NCBI RefSeq assembly: GCF_014323565.1
Contig: NZ_CP058669.1
Span: 647,501 to 711,500, forward strand
Origin: Hyphobacterium sp. CCMP332
Lineage (GTDB): Bacteria > Pseudomonadota > Alphaproteobacteria > Caulobacterales > Maricaulaceae
Length of the DNA: 64,000 nt
Direction: 5' to 3'
Part shown: positions 53,554 to 62,825 of the stretch, in pieces
Layout: the number at the start of each line of letters is the position of its first letter
Position numbering within the stretch: the stretch's first letter is position 1
The notes under the pieces: model-generated
The model's database searches: none
Seen by the model: only the letters and a program-made list of their open reading frames with translations
Told to the model about the DNA's origin: nothing
Translations under genes and position numbers: made by a program

Positions 53554-53724
53554 AGGCGGAATTTGGTGAGCATTCGGAATTGCGCCCCCCGCAAACACGG
53601 GAAAAACCGCGTTGGCGCCACCTCCGGCCAGCCGATTGATCCACCGGATCAATCTTCGTGGCCGAAGCCCCTTGACGAAAAAGTAAACAGTGTTCACTTA
53701 TCCTGTATCGGAGGAGAGTATTCC

Positions 53725-54525
53725 ATGCCGGATACGCAGACATTCCAGAGTGAGACCACGGGCCACACGCACAGCGCCGCCGATTATCCCGTGCGGCCGA
53801 TCAATCCGTGGAAAGCCTGGCAGGCGTTTCAGGGGCTGGTGCGCGACAAGGAAGACACGCGCTATGTGTTTGCCTTCTTCGAGAATGTGAACGGCCGCTC
53901 CTACACCAAATTCTACGAGCGCTTCACCGCTTCGGAGTATGGCCAGTCCATCCTGACCGATCGCGAGCAGGTGGGCCGCGTCCTCAATGATCGCGCCACG
54001 CTGGAATCCTATGGTCCCGGCACGTTTGCCGCCGCCTATCTGGACTATCTCGACTCCGAGGATCTCAAGCCCGAAGGCGTGTTCGAGGCCCATTGGGCGC
54101 AGGCGCCAAAGGAAATGGCGGCGATGCGGGATAACTGGCCGGGCCTCTATGCGGTTTCCTACATGATGAGCCTGACGCATGATCTCTATCATGTGCTGTC
54201 GGGCTATAGCCGCGATCCGCTGGGCGAGGCGCTGCTGCTGGTCTTTACCGGCACGCAGACGAATGGCCGCGGGCCGAAATGGCTGGGCCGTCTGGCCGGC
54301 CTGCGTCTGCGCTATGAAATCCCGTCCTGGCCCGTGGGCCGGATGATGGCCGAGGCCAAACGCAATGCGCTGGCAGCTACGCCGTTTTACACCACGGACC
54401 TGACGGCGCTCCTGCCGCTGCCGCTGGAAGAGGCGCGGGCGCGCCTGAAGGTGAACCCGCCGCAGCTCTATCGGGATACGCTGGCCGCTTATGACGGTCC
54501 CGCTCCGGTGGCGGTGCGCGCTTGA
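53725..54525 (+). CDS. coq4: Coq4-like ubiquinone biosynthesis protein
   Basis: A 266-residue protein of the COQ4 family, which in eukaryotes organises the ubiquinone complex and has been linked to C1 decarboxylation and hydroxylation. The zinc motif HDLYH(x11)E is visible: His152, Asp153, His156 and Glu168. GYSRDPLGEALLLVFTGTQTNG follows, split here as family-like blocks. GGAGGAGAG lies before the ATG at 53725; an earlier frame start at 53401 is antisense to the GIY-YIG locus and is rejected. It is cytoplasmic or peripheral at the inner membrane. Confidence 0.88.
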   Translation: MPDTQTFQSETTGHTHSAADYPVRPINPWKAWQAFQGLVRDKEDTRYVFAFFENVNGRSYTKFYERFTASEYGQSILTDREQVGRVLNDRATLESYGPGTFAAAYLDYLDSEDLKPEGVFEAHWAQAPKEMAAMRDNWPGLYAVSYMMSLTHDLYHVLSGYSRDPLGEALLLVFTGTQTNGRGPKWLGRLAGLRLRYEIPSWPVGRMMAEAKRNALAATPFYTTDLTALLPLPLEEARARLKVNPPQLYRDTLAAYDGPAPVAVRA

Positions 54526-54565
54526 GGCCGACGCGAGGTCTGTCAGTGCGAACCCGCAGTATATA

Positions 54566-54633
54566 CCAGCGTCTTGCTCCGGCTTGACCGGAGCATCTCG
54601 GTGTCGGTGAGGTCCTCCGGTCAAGCCGGAGGA
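54566..54633. repeat. Family B palindromic pair, empty copy
   Basis: Two inverted units, with CTCCGGCTTGACCGGAG (54577-54593) and CCTCCGGTCAAGCCGGAGG (54614-54632), separated by GGTGTCGG. Flanks match the GIY-YIG-bearing copy. This looks like the unoccupied form of the same element. Confidence 0.9.
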
Positions 54634-54697
54634 TGACGGTTTTTTTAGGCGAACCGAAACGACATCCCCCCTTGCGCCCGGAGTGATTCCCCGTTAA

Positions 54698-56200
<1,503 letters not shown>

Positions 56201-56213
56201 GGCGGCACGCCTG

Positions 56214-56357
56214 CTTCGAGGCTCCCCCGGATCAAATCCGGGGTCGCACCTCAGCATGAGGTGGTTTGTGAATATCCGGGCGCTGGCGTATTGCAGGGCC
56301 TTATCGCATACGCTTTCACCTCATCCTGAGGTGGCGGCAAAGCCGCCCTCGAAGGAG
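56214..56357. repeat. Family D palindromes between guaB and RsmB-like gene
   Basis: Two units are seen: CCCCGGAT-CAA-ATCCGGGG (56225-56243) with ACCTCA-GCA-TGAGGT (56248-56262), and CACCTC-ATCCT-GAGGTG (about 56318-56334) followed by GGCGGC-AAA-GCCGCC. Similar CTTCGAGG...CCTCAGCATGAGG sequences recur at 58714-58754 and near 58850. Confidence 0.7.
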
Positions 56358-56380
56358 AGGTGGCCATCAGGAGCCAATCC

Positions 56381-57691
56381 ATGAGACTCGGTGGACGCAT
56401 CGCCGCGGCAATAGACATTCTCGACGTCATCGAGCGCCAGAACCGCCCGGTCAAACTGGCCGTGCGCGAATGGGGCTCGGCCCACCGCTTTGCCGGCTCG
56501 GGCGACCGCGCCTTCATTTCCGGCCTGGTGATGGATGCGCTGCGGCGCAAGCAATCGCTTGGCTTTGCCATGGGCGATGACAGCGCGCGCGCCCTGGCGC
56601 TGGGCGTGGTCGGCCGCATCTGGGGCATGGATGTCGAGGCGCTGAAAGAACAGCTCGCCGCTGACCCGCATTCACCTGATGCGCTGACCGAAGCCGAGAT
56701 CGCCGCCTTCGCGCGCGATATCTCCGATGCCCCGGCGCATATCCTCGGTGATTATCCCGAATGGCTGGCCGCCTCCATGGCGCGCGCCTTTGGCAATACG
56801 GCGGCAGAGGAGGGCGCCGGCATGGCCGATCGCGCCCCGGTCGATCTGCGCGTCAATGAATTGAAGTCCGAGCCGGAAAAAGCGCTCGCCGCCGTGCAGT
56901 CGAAAATCCCGACCGCGCGCGCTGGCGCTCTGGCGCGCTCCTGCATCCGCATCCCTCTGGACGAGGCGACGGGCAAATCCCCGCCGGCGGATGCCATCCC
57001 CGCCTATGGCAAGGGCTGGGTCGAGGTGCAGGATGAAGGCAGCCAGCTGGCCGGGCTCGCCGCGGGTGTGAAGCCGGGCGACCAGGTGCTGGATTTCTGC
57101 GCCGGCGCGGGCGGCAAAACGCTGGAGCTTTCCGCCATGACCGGCAATACCGGGCAGATACACGCCTGGGACCATGACTGGCGACGGATGAAGGCTATCT
57201 GGCCAAGACTCCAGCGGGCGGGAGTCAGAAACGTACAAGTCCATGACGGGCCGGAAGACGAGCTCTCCGGGCTGGAAGGCAAGATGGATGTCGTCTTCGT
57301 CGATGCCCCCTGCACCGGCACGGGCACCTGGCGGCGGCGTCCGGATGCGAAATGGCGGGTCTCCGAAGGCGCCCTGAATCAACGCCTCGAAGACCAGGAC
57401 GAAGCGCTTGATAATGCAGCCAAATATGTCAAGCCCGGCGGGCGGCTCATCTATGTCACCTGCTCCATTCTGCCCGAAGAAAATGGCGACCGGATCGAAG
57501 CCTTCCTCACCCGATACGCGAACTTTTCCCAAAACAATTCCCGCGACGCCCTGATCGCTTCGGGCGGGCTCGCTGAGGGGGCCGCGGACGTGCTCGCCGC
57601 GTGTGAACTCGAAAGCGGTGCGCTCCAGCTCACCCCGCACCGCAGCGCCACGGACGGCTTCTTCATTGCGGTGATGGAGCGGGCGGATTAG
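56381..57691 (+). CDS. RsmB/NOP family rRNA (cytosine-5) methyltransferase
   Basis: A 436-residue SAM-dependent m5C methyltransferase. The N-terminal NusB-like RNA-binding part covers about 1-130. The SAM site is LDFCAGAGGKTLELSA near 235-250. The catalytic cysteines are in DAPCTGTGTWRRRP and TCSILPEENG. The ATG at 56381 has AGGAG nine bases upstream; a GTG at 56360 is also possible. It is named RsmB-like by architecture; target position C967 of 16S rRNA is inferred from the family. Confidence 0.9.
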   Translation: MRLGGRIAAAIDILDVIERQNRPVKLAVREWGSAHRFAGSGDRAFISGLVMDALRRKQSLGFAMGDDSARALALGVVGRIWGMDVEALKEQLAADPHSPDALTEAEIAAFARDISDAPAHILGDYPEWLAASMARAFGNTAAEEGAGMADRAPVDLRVNELKSEPEKALAAVQSKIPTARAGALARSCIRIPLDEATGKSPPADAIPAYGKGWVEVQDEGSQLAGLAAGVKPGDQVLDFCAGAGGKTLELSAMTGNTGQIHAWDHDWRRMKAIWPRLQRAGVRNVQVHDGPEDELSGLEGKMDVVFVDAPCTGTGTWRRRPDAKWRVSEGALNQRLEDQDEALDNAAKYVKPGGRLIYVTCSILPEENGDRIEAFLTRYANFSQNNSRDALIASGGLAEGAADVLAACELESGALQLTPHRSATDGFFIAVMERAD

Positions 57692-58410
57692 CCGTCGACA
57701 TCCCTCATCAATAGCATATCCTTGATGCGGTATTCCTTTTCAGGCGGGAAACCGCATTCAACTTCGGAATATTCAGGATTCCGCCAGGTGCCAAACACCA
57801 TGTCCCACATTGGCAGGCCGTAATTAGACCGATGAAGGCCACGCTGATGATGCAGACGGTGCATTTCCGGTCGTTGCAGAATGTATCCCAGCCATTGTGG
57901 CGTATGCAGGTCCGCATGCGCCACCAGATTGAATATCGCGACCCAGAACAGGGCGAGACCCGCCATAGCTGGTGAGGCGCCGAATAGTCCATACGCTACG
58001 AGTGCATTGATAAGCGCGGCCAAAAAACTGTCTAGCGGATGAACATAGAAGGCCGTAAGGGTTTCGATCCTTGAAGGACTGTGATGGAGCTGGTGGACAA
58101 CCCGCCAAAGCGTATCGGAATGATGGGTCAGACGGTGCCACCAATAGGCGATCAAGCTGGCCGTCAGGAAAACAACAAAGCTGCCGACGATGGCACCAGT
58201 CTGCGATTCCAGATCAAATACGGCGAGCGCTGAAATCTGATCGTGAAAAATAAATCCCGCGAGCACAACAACAACGATATTGGCGGCGTTGAGAGACCCG
58301 GAATACAGCCGCCACCTTTTATCGCATGCTGCGCCTGACGCCGGCGCAATCACCTCCCGCGTGAACAGGAGTACAAATAGCCCGGCGGACAGAAAATAGA
58401 TCACGATCAT
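57688..58410 (-). CDS. Sterol desaturase / fatty acid hydroxylase family membrane enzyme
   Basis: A 240-residue inner-membrane diiron enzyme. Helices lie near 2-18, 40-58, 70-92 and 125-155. The three His boxes are present: HRLTHH near 92-97, HQLHHSPSR near 105-113, and HRLHHQRGLHRSNYG near 184-198. Members hydroxylate or desaturate sterols, carotenoids or fatty acids. It overlaps the RsmB-like gene end by four bases in convergent orientation. Substrate unknown. Confidence 0.9.
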   Translation of the reverse strand: MIVIYFLSAGLFVLLFTREVIAPASGAACDKRWRLYSGSLNAANIVVVVLAGFIFHDQISALAVFDLESQTGAIVGSFVVFLTASLIAYWWHRLTHHSDTLWRVVHQLHHSPSRIETLTAFYVHPLDSFLAALINALVAYGLFGASPAMAGLALFWVAIFNLVAHADLHTPQWLGYILQRPEMHRLHHQRGLHRSNYGLPMWDMVFGTWRNPEYSEVECGFPPEKEYRIKDMLLMRDVDG

Positions 58411-58536
58411 CTGGCTTCTTTATCACGCCCGACAGGACACGCCTACGGGACACATTGTAGCTTTACCGAAGGCTTCTTCATCTCCGTGATAGAGCGGGCG
58501 GGCAAACGTCGAGATTTTGCCGCTACCGCTTGCGCC

Positions 58537-58684
58537 GTCATCCCTGCGAAGGCAGGGACCCAGAGCAAGGGTGAAGCTGCGAATGTCCTGCCCTCAATCT
58601 GCGCAACGTTAGCGCAGCGGCAGGTTGGCGCAGGGTGCGAGGGTGGCCAAGTCGCAACTGGGTCCCTGCCTTCGCAGGGATGAC
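58537..58684 (-). repeat. Palindromic-pair element, family A copy 2
   Basis: About 148 bp, inverted relative to the copy at 43317-43465. The units are GTCATCCCTGC-GAAG-GCAGGGACCCAG and its inverse. The interior, read on the minus strand, has AACGTTGCGCAGATTG, matching AACGCTGCGCAGATTG of copy 1, with further matches near both ends. Confidence 0.85.
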
Positions 58685-58713
58685 GTTGAGTTGGGCGGCT
58701 TGATTGCCTTGCG

Positions 58714-58754
58714 TGCTTCGAGGCTGATCTGCGATCAGCACCTCAGCATGAGGT
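58714..58754. repeat. Family D unit
   Basis: TGCTTCGAGGCTGATC-TGC-GATCAGCA-like palindrome followed by ACCTCA-GCA-TGAGGT, matching the 56214-56262 unit in its flanking CTTCGAGG and terminal ACCTCAGCATGAGGT. Confidence 0.7.
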
Positions 58755-58770
58755 AACAACAAACCCGTCA

Positions 58771-58824
58771 CCCTCCGACTTGATCGGAGGGTCTCTATAA
58801 CGAGATCGTCCGGTCAAGCCGGAC
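58771..58824. repeat. Family B palindromic pair
   Basis: CCCTCCGACTTGATCGGAGGG (58771-58791 without its first base in the core) and GTCCGGTCAAGCCGGAC (58808-58824), separated by TCTCTATAACGAGATC, whose GTCTC/GAGAT edges match other family B pairs. Confidence 0.8.
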
Positions 58825-58925
58825 GAAGACGGCGCAAAAAGATAATGCATCATCCTGAGGAGCGAGTGCAACAAGCCTCAAAGGAGGGTTTTCAGTGAAG
58901 AATCGGCTTGAGGATCAATGGTTTC

Positions 58926-59042
58926 CTCCCCTGTTTACGGGGGAGGTGGCTGACGCGAAGCGGCAGACGGAGGGGGCAAGAACACACCCGCCATTCGCCC
59001 CCCTCGTCGCTACGCGACACTCCCCCCGCAAGCGGGGGGAGA
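58926..59042. repeat. Family E palindromic pair
   Basis: CCTCCCC-TGTTTAC-GGGGGAGG near 58926-58947 and CTCCCCCC-GCAA-GCGGGGGGAG near 59020-59041 in inverted arrangement. The spacer contains TGACGCGAAGCGGCAGACGG, a sequence I recall as widely repeated in alphaproteobacterial intergenic regions. Confidence 0.75.
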
Positions 59043-59155
59043 AAGAGACGCATGCCTCCCCATTTTCATGAGGACACCCCGGAATGACGGGTAAAAGACA
59101 AAGCGGGTGCAACAACAGACTCGCCTTTCGCGGTGACTCGCGCTAACCGCCTGCC

Positions 59156-60724
59156 ATGACAGACATCACCGCCCATCATGAAAAAGTCCTGATCGTCGAT
59201 TTCGGCTCCCAGGTTACCCAGCTCATCGCCCGGCGCGTGCGCGAAAGCGGCGTGTTCTGCGAGGTCCACCCCTATAACCGGGCCGATGCCGCCTTTATCG
59301 ATGAATTCGATCCCAAGGCCATCATCCTGTCGGGTTCGCCGCACTCCACGCATTGGGAAAATTCCCCGCGCGCCGATGAGAGCGTCTTCACCCGCGGCCT
59401 GCCGGTTCTGGGCATCTGCTATGGCGAGCAGACCATGATGGCCCAGCTGGGCGGGGCGGTGGAAGGCAGCGAGGACAAGGAGTTCGGCCGCGCCGACATC
59501 CAGATCGTCGCCGACAGCCCGCTGTTTGAGGGCTTTGGCGGCATCGGCCATGAAGAGCGCGTCTGGATGAGCCATGGCGACCGCGTCGCCAGCCTCGCGC
59601 CCGGTTTCTCGGTGATTGCGACCTCTCACCATGCGCCCTTTGCGGCGATTGCCGATGAAGGCCGCCGGTTTTATGGCGTGCAATTCCACCCGGAAGTCGT
59701 GCACACGCCGCGCGGCGCGCTGCTCCTGCGCAACTTCACCCACAATATTGCGGGCCTGAAGGGCGACTGGACAATGGCCGCCTTCCGTGAGGAGGCGATG
59801 GCCAAGATCCGCGAGCAGGTCGGCTCCGGCCGGGTGATCTGCGGCCTTTCCGGCGGGGTGGACAGCGCCGTGGCGGCCAAGCTGATCCATGATGCCATCG
59901 GCGACCAGCTGGTCTGCGTCTTCGTCGATACCGGGCTGATGCGTCTGAACGAGGCGGAAGAAGTCGTCCGCCTGTTCCGGGACTCCTTCAACATTCCGCT
60001 CGTCCATGCCGATGAGGGCGATCTCTTCCTGGGTGAGCTGGACGGCGTCTCTGATCCGGAAGCCAAGCGCAAGACCATTGGCCGGCTCTTCATCGACGTG
60101 TTTGAAAAGCACGCCAAAGCCGCGGGCGGGGCCGATTTCCTCGCCCAGGGCACGCTCTATCCGGACGTCATCGAGAGCGTCTCATTCGATGGCGGGCCGT
60201 CTGTGACGATCAAGTCCCACCACAATGTCGGCGGCCTGCCCGAGCGCATGAATATGCAGCTGGTCGAGCCCTTGCGCGAACTCTTCAAGGACGAGGTCAG
60301 GGCGCTCGGCCGCGAGCTGGGCCTGCCCGACGGCTTTGTCCAGCGCCACCCCTTCCCGGGGCCGGGCCTCGGCATCCGCATTCCCGGCGCGGTGACGAAG
60401 GAAAAGGCCGATATTCTGCGCAAGGCCGACGCCATCTATATCGACGAGATCCGCAAGGCGGGCCTCTACAACACGATCTGGCAGGCCTTTGCCGTCCTCC
60501 TGCCGGTGCAGACCGTCGGCGTGATGGGCGATGCCCGCACCTATGACAATGTGCTGGCCCTGCGCGCCGTCACCTCCGTGGACGGCATGACAGCAGACTA
60601 TTTCCCCTTCGACCACGACTTCCTCGGCCGCACGGCCACGCGCATCATCAATGAAGTGCGCGGCGTCAACCGCGTCGTCTATGACGTGACGTCCAAACCG
60701 CCCGGGACGATTGAGTGGGAGTAG
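59156..60724 (+). CDS. guaA: GMP synthase (glutamine-hydrolysing)
   Basis: Converts XMP, glutamine and ATP to GMP. The 522-residue chain has the class I amidotransferase domain with catalytic Cys88 in GICYGEQ and QFHPEV, the ATP pyrophosphatase loop [10 protein letters not shown] near 232, and the C-terminal dimerisation domain ending [11 protein letters not shown]. The ATG at 59156 has no clear ribosome site, and the preceding bases are repeat-derived, so repeats may have replaced its leader. It is followed after 4 bases by an slyX-like gene. Confidence 0.96.
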   Translation: MTDITAHHEKVLIVDFGSQVTQLIARRVRESGVFCEVHPYNRADAAFIDEFDPKAIILSGSPHSTHWENSPRADESVFTRGLPVLGICYGEQTMMAQLGGAVEGSEDKEFGRADIQIVADSPLFEGFGGIGHEERVWMSHGDRVASLAPGFSVIATSHHAPFAAIADEGRRFYGVQFHPEVVHTPRGALLLRNFTHNIAGLKGDWTMAAFREEAMAKIREQVGSGRVICGLSGGVDSAVAAKLIHDAIGDQLVCVFVDTGLMRLNEAEEVVRLFRDSFNIPLVHADEGDLFLGELDGVSDPEAKRKTIGRLFIDVFEKHAKAAGGADFLAQGTLYPDVIESVSFDGGPSVTIKSHHNVGGLPERMNMQLVEPLRELFKDEVRALGRELGLPDGFVQRHPFPGPGLGIRIPGAVTKEKADILRKADAIYIDEIRKAGLYNTIWQAFAVLLPVQTVGVMGDARTYDNVLALRAVTSVDGMTADYFPFDHDFLGRTATRIINEVRGVNRVVYDVTSKPPGTIEWE

Positions 60725-60728
60725 GGGT

Positions 60729-60929
60729 GTGAGCTCTGACCGCCTCGACACCCTGGAAATGCTCGTCGCTGAACAACAGCGCACGATCGAGGATTTGTCC
60801 GACGGCCTGTTACGTCAGCAAAAAGAGCTCGACCGGCTGACGGCGCGCCTGCGCGCCTCTGACGACCGCATCGCCGAGCTCGAATCCGGCTTGCCCTCGC
60901 CGGGCAATGAGAAACCGCCGCACTGGTGA
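60729..60929 (+). CDS. slyX: SlyX-like coiled-coil protein
   Basis: A 66-residue cytoplasmic protein with heptad-like repeats (RLDTLEMLVAEQQRTIEDLS, then LLRQQKELDRLTARL) and the SlyX-type C-terminal PPHW end. GTG start at 60729, with GGGAG overlapping the guaA stop. Function in E. coli SlyX is not established. The link with guaA is positional. Confidence 0.75.
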   Translation: MSSDRLDTLEMLVAEQQRTIEDLSDGLLRQQKELDRLTARLRASDDRIAELESGLPSPGNEKPPHW

Positions 60930-61258
60930 GGCCCGCTTTCAACCTTACAGATCACCGCCTTCCTCCGACTTGATCGGAGGATCTCGATCCGACTGAGACC
61001 CTCCGGTCGAGCCGGAGGGAGACGGGAAGCGAGCCTCGAAGGAGGTATCCGGTGATCTGAAAACCCGGCACAATTGATCTCTCCTTGTTGTGGCCACACT
61101 TCAGGGCTAGACACTGCCCCACGATCTTGTTTGCCGAATGATTCCGGTGTGCCTGGCACGCCATTGACTGAATTCCTTCCAAAATCGTCTTTCAGGACCC
61201 ACCGGCAATCGGCCGGCCCGGGCCTGATTTCTACGTGATTGATTGAAAGGAAATCGTC
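60930..61258 (+). other. Intergenic: family B pair and Csp leader
   Basis: The first part contains a family B pair (60961-61019). The remaining 240 bases, before the cold-shock gene, hold no gene. A long 5' untranslated region is usual for cold-inducible csp mRNAs, so part of this is likely a leader. A promoter could not be fixed with confidence. Confidence 0.5.
60961..61019. repeat. Family B palindromic pair
   Basis: TCCTCCGACTTGATCGGAGG (60961-60980) and CCTCCGGTCGAGCCGGAGG (61000-61018) in inverted arrangement with a short spacer containing ATCTCGATCC and TGAGAC. It follows the slyX-like gene by 30 bases. Confidence 0.8.
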
Positions 61259-61468
61259 ATGGCTACTGGTACCGTTAAATTCTTCAATACTTCAAAAGGC
61301 TTCGGCTTCATCCAGCCAGAAGATGGCTCAACTGATGTCTTCGTGCACGCGTCCGCTGTTGAGCGCGCTGGCATGCATTCGCTCGAAGAAGGCCAAAAGG
61401 TCAGCTTCGACGTGGTTGCTGACAAAAAGTCTGGAAAGAACGCCGCGGATAATCTCCGCGAGGCTTAA
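61259..61468 (+). CDS. cspA: Cold-shock protein, CspA family
   Basis: A 69-residue OB-fold RNA/ssDNA chaperone. RNP1 is KGFGFIQ (near 13-19) and RNP2 is VFVHASA (near 27-33), both intact. AAAGGAAA lies six to eight bases before the ATG. It is monocistronic with a long leader and a strong terminator. Which Csp paralogue it is cannot be told from sequence. Confidence 0.95.
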   Translation: MATGTVKFFNTSKGFGFIQPEDGSTDVFVHASAVERAGMHSLEEGQKVSFDVVADKKSGKNAADNLREA

Positions 61469-61512
61469 TCCGAGACCGGACCTGCGCGAACACCAGCGCG
61501 GCTCCCACAGTG

Positions 61513-61547
61513 AAAAAAGGTCGGACAATTGTCCGGCCTTTTTTTGT
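61513..61547 (+). terminator. cspA terminator
   Basis: Stem AAAAAAGGTCGGAC-AATT-GTCCGGCCTTTTTTT, with a T7 run about 45 bases past the stop codon. A-run and T-run make it bidirectional in principle. Confidence 0.9.
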
Positions 61548-61672
61548 GCGTGGCGGTCTTGATCTGTGACCGCGCCGGGCAATGAACAATCGCCGTATCG
61601 ATAAGCCCGGTCACAAAAGATGGCGCCATCTGCCACACCTGCTAGTCTGGCGTCCATGAGGGGGAAACACCG

Positions 61673-61756
61673 ATGATCCTGCGTCGTCTGAGCCAGGGTG
61701 AACTCACCAAAGACTCACAGGCTTTGTTTTCCGAAGAGTCGTGCGCGCTTGAATGA
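61673..61756 (+). CDS. 27-residue leader ORF coupled to TetR gene
   Basis: ATG at 61673 with GAGGGGGAA upstream, encoding MILRRLSQGELTKDSQALFS and ending ESCALE. Its stop overlaps the TetR start in an ATGA. The TetR ATG has no ribosome site of its own, so this ORF may deliver ribosomes to it. It is short and might equally be chance; conservation in relatives would decide. Confidence 0.4.
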   Translation: MILRRLSQGELTKDSQALFSEESCALE

Positions 61757-62265
61757 CCGATAAACGCACCGTCCTTCTCGACAAGCTGGTCGACTACGTC
61801 CTGACCAAAGGGCTGGGCGCAGCCAGCCTGCGGCCCATGGCCAAGGCGGCGGGCACGAGCGATCGTATGTTGCTTTATTATTTCAAGGACAAGGATGCGC
61901 TGATCGCCGAAGTGCTCCAGCACGGGGCCGCGCGCCTGATGGAGGTGTTCAGCGCGCCGGGTGAGCTGGAAAAACTGCCGCGCGAAGCGCTGGCGCAAAA
62001 ACTCTATGGTCTGATGACCAGCCCGGATGTCTGGCCCTATGCGCGTCTCTGGCTGGAGATCGCGGCCGGAGCCGCTGGCGGCGATGACACGCTGCGCGAG
62101 ATTGGCGGTGCTATTGGGCGGGGTTTTATGGAATGGGGCGGCGCCCAGCTTGATTGCGCCGAGGCAGGCCGGACCGCCGAAGCGGCCCGCCTGCTGGTCA
62201 CGGTCGAAGGCATGATTTTGCTGAAAAGCCTAGGGTTGGAAGACGTCAACGCCGCCCTGCGCTAG
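61753..62265 (+). CDS. TetR family transcriptional regulator
   Basis: A 170-residue repressor-type protein. The N-terminal helix-turn-helix is LRPMAKAAGTSDRMLLYYFKDKDALI (about 26-51, cited in parts: LRPMAKAAGTSD and LLYYFKDKD). The C-terminal ligand/dimer domain is helical and short. Two identical-type palindromes TGTAGC..GCTACA lie 400 bases downstream at the promoter of the convergent membrane gene, a good candidate for its target. The end overlaps the membrane gene stop by four bases. Confidence 0.9.
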   Translation: MTDKRTVLLDKLVDYVLTKGLGAASLRPMAKAAGTSDRMLLYYFKDKDALIAEVLQHGAARLMEVFSAPGELEKLPREALAQKLYGLMTSPDVWPYARLWLEIAAGAAGGDDTLREIGGAIGRGFMEWGGAQLDCAEAGRTAEAARLLVTVEGMILLKSLGLEDVNAALR

Positions 62266-62663
62266 TCGGCCTTGTTCATGAAGAAGGCGATGACGAGCCC
62301 GACGCCACCACCCCACAGGATGGTGCCTCCCGCACCGGCGTGTAGCGCGACTGTCGGACCATAAAGCTGCGGATACCAGGCCAGCGCAGCCCCGTCGCAC
62401 AGAATGGCCGCTGCTGTACCGACAGAGACGCCCAGCGCGACTTGTTGGCGGCTCAGTCCGGCAATCTTCTGAAACAGGATCATGAAGGGAATCGTGCCGG
62501 GAATGATCGCGATATAGAGCAGCACCCGCGCCAGTCCGTCATAAATACCCATCGGTCCCATGAAGCGCAGCATTATGGCGGCAACGAACCAGAGGATGAC
62601 ACCCATCAGGGCAGATAACCAGAGTTGACGGCCAGTCAGGCCAAGGCGGGAGGCGAGATTCAT
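62262..62663 (-). CDS. Small four-helix membrane protein, likely TetR-regulated
   Basis: A 133-residue inner-membrane protein with four predicted helices near 14-33, 45-65, 75-95 and 107-128. It may belong to the DUF5367-like group, but I am unsure. GGAG lies nine to ten bases before the ATG, directly after a TGTAGC palindrome. Convergent with the TetR gene, with overlapping ends, and its promoter carries two operators, so it is probably the regulated target. Role is unknown; a small efflux or membrane-stress function is guesswork. Confidence 0.75.
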   Translation of the reverse strand: MNLASRLGLTGRQLWLSALMGVILWFVAAIMLRFMGPMGIYDGLARVLLYIAIIPGTIPFMILFQKIAGLSRQQVALGVSVGTAAAILCDGAALAWYPQLYGPTVALHAGAGGTILWGGGVGLVIAFFMNKAD

Positions 62664-62674
62664 TGATGAGCTCC

Positions 62675-62690
62675 TGTAGCGATTGCTACA
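62675..62690. promoter_or_regulatory. TetR-type operator 1
   Basis: TGTAGCGATTGCTACA, a 16-bp inverted repeat with two mismatched centre bases. It touches the ribosome site of the membrane-protein gene (start codon at 62663), so a bound repressor would also block the transcript start region. Confidence 0.75.
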
Positions 62691-62705
62691 GACTCTCTAT
62701 CAGAA

Positions 62706-62721
62706 TGTAGCGTTCGCTACA
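62706..62721. promoter_or_regulatory. TetR-type operator 2
   Basis: TGTAGCGTTCGCTACA, a near-perfect 16-bp palindrome centred 31 bases from operator 1, which is three helical turns. On the minus strand a TTGTAG/TAGAGA promoter-like pair with a 17-base spacer overlaps it. Confidence 0.75.
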
Positions 62722-62825
62722 ATAATGAATTCACGACTGCGACCGTCATCGCTGTAAATGCGCGCATCATCTCGACAAGTCGATGGTTCTCGGCGTTTAT
62801 TCCTCTCCAATCAGGAGAAAACATC

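Larger units (their letters stand above)
58411..59155. other. Repeat-filled intergenic interval before guaA
   Basis: No coding gene is supported in these 745 bases. In order it holds a family A palindromic pair (58537-58684), a family D unit (58714-58754), a family B pair (58771-58824), another D-like unit near 58850-58888, and a family E pair (58926-59042). Frames across it translate to repeat-derived peptides on both strands. Confidence 0.85.

Noticed and set aside
53401-53724. Upstream extension of the Coq4 gene
   Set aside because: It runs antisense through the GIY-YIG gene and palindromic repeat; a strong GGAGGAGAG precedes the ATG at 53725.
53725-54525. Phenylalanine hydroxylase as the identity of the 266-residue protein
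   Set aside because: Considered because homogentisate genes are nearby, but the HDLYH-x11-E motif and overall pattern fit COQ4, and no aromatic hydroxylase motif is seen.
58411-59155. CRISPR array in the repeat-rich interval
   Set aside because: The repeats are unrelated palindromic families in inverted pairs, without regular direct repeats and spacers, and no cas gene is present.
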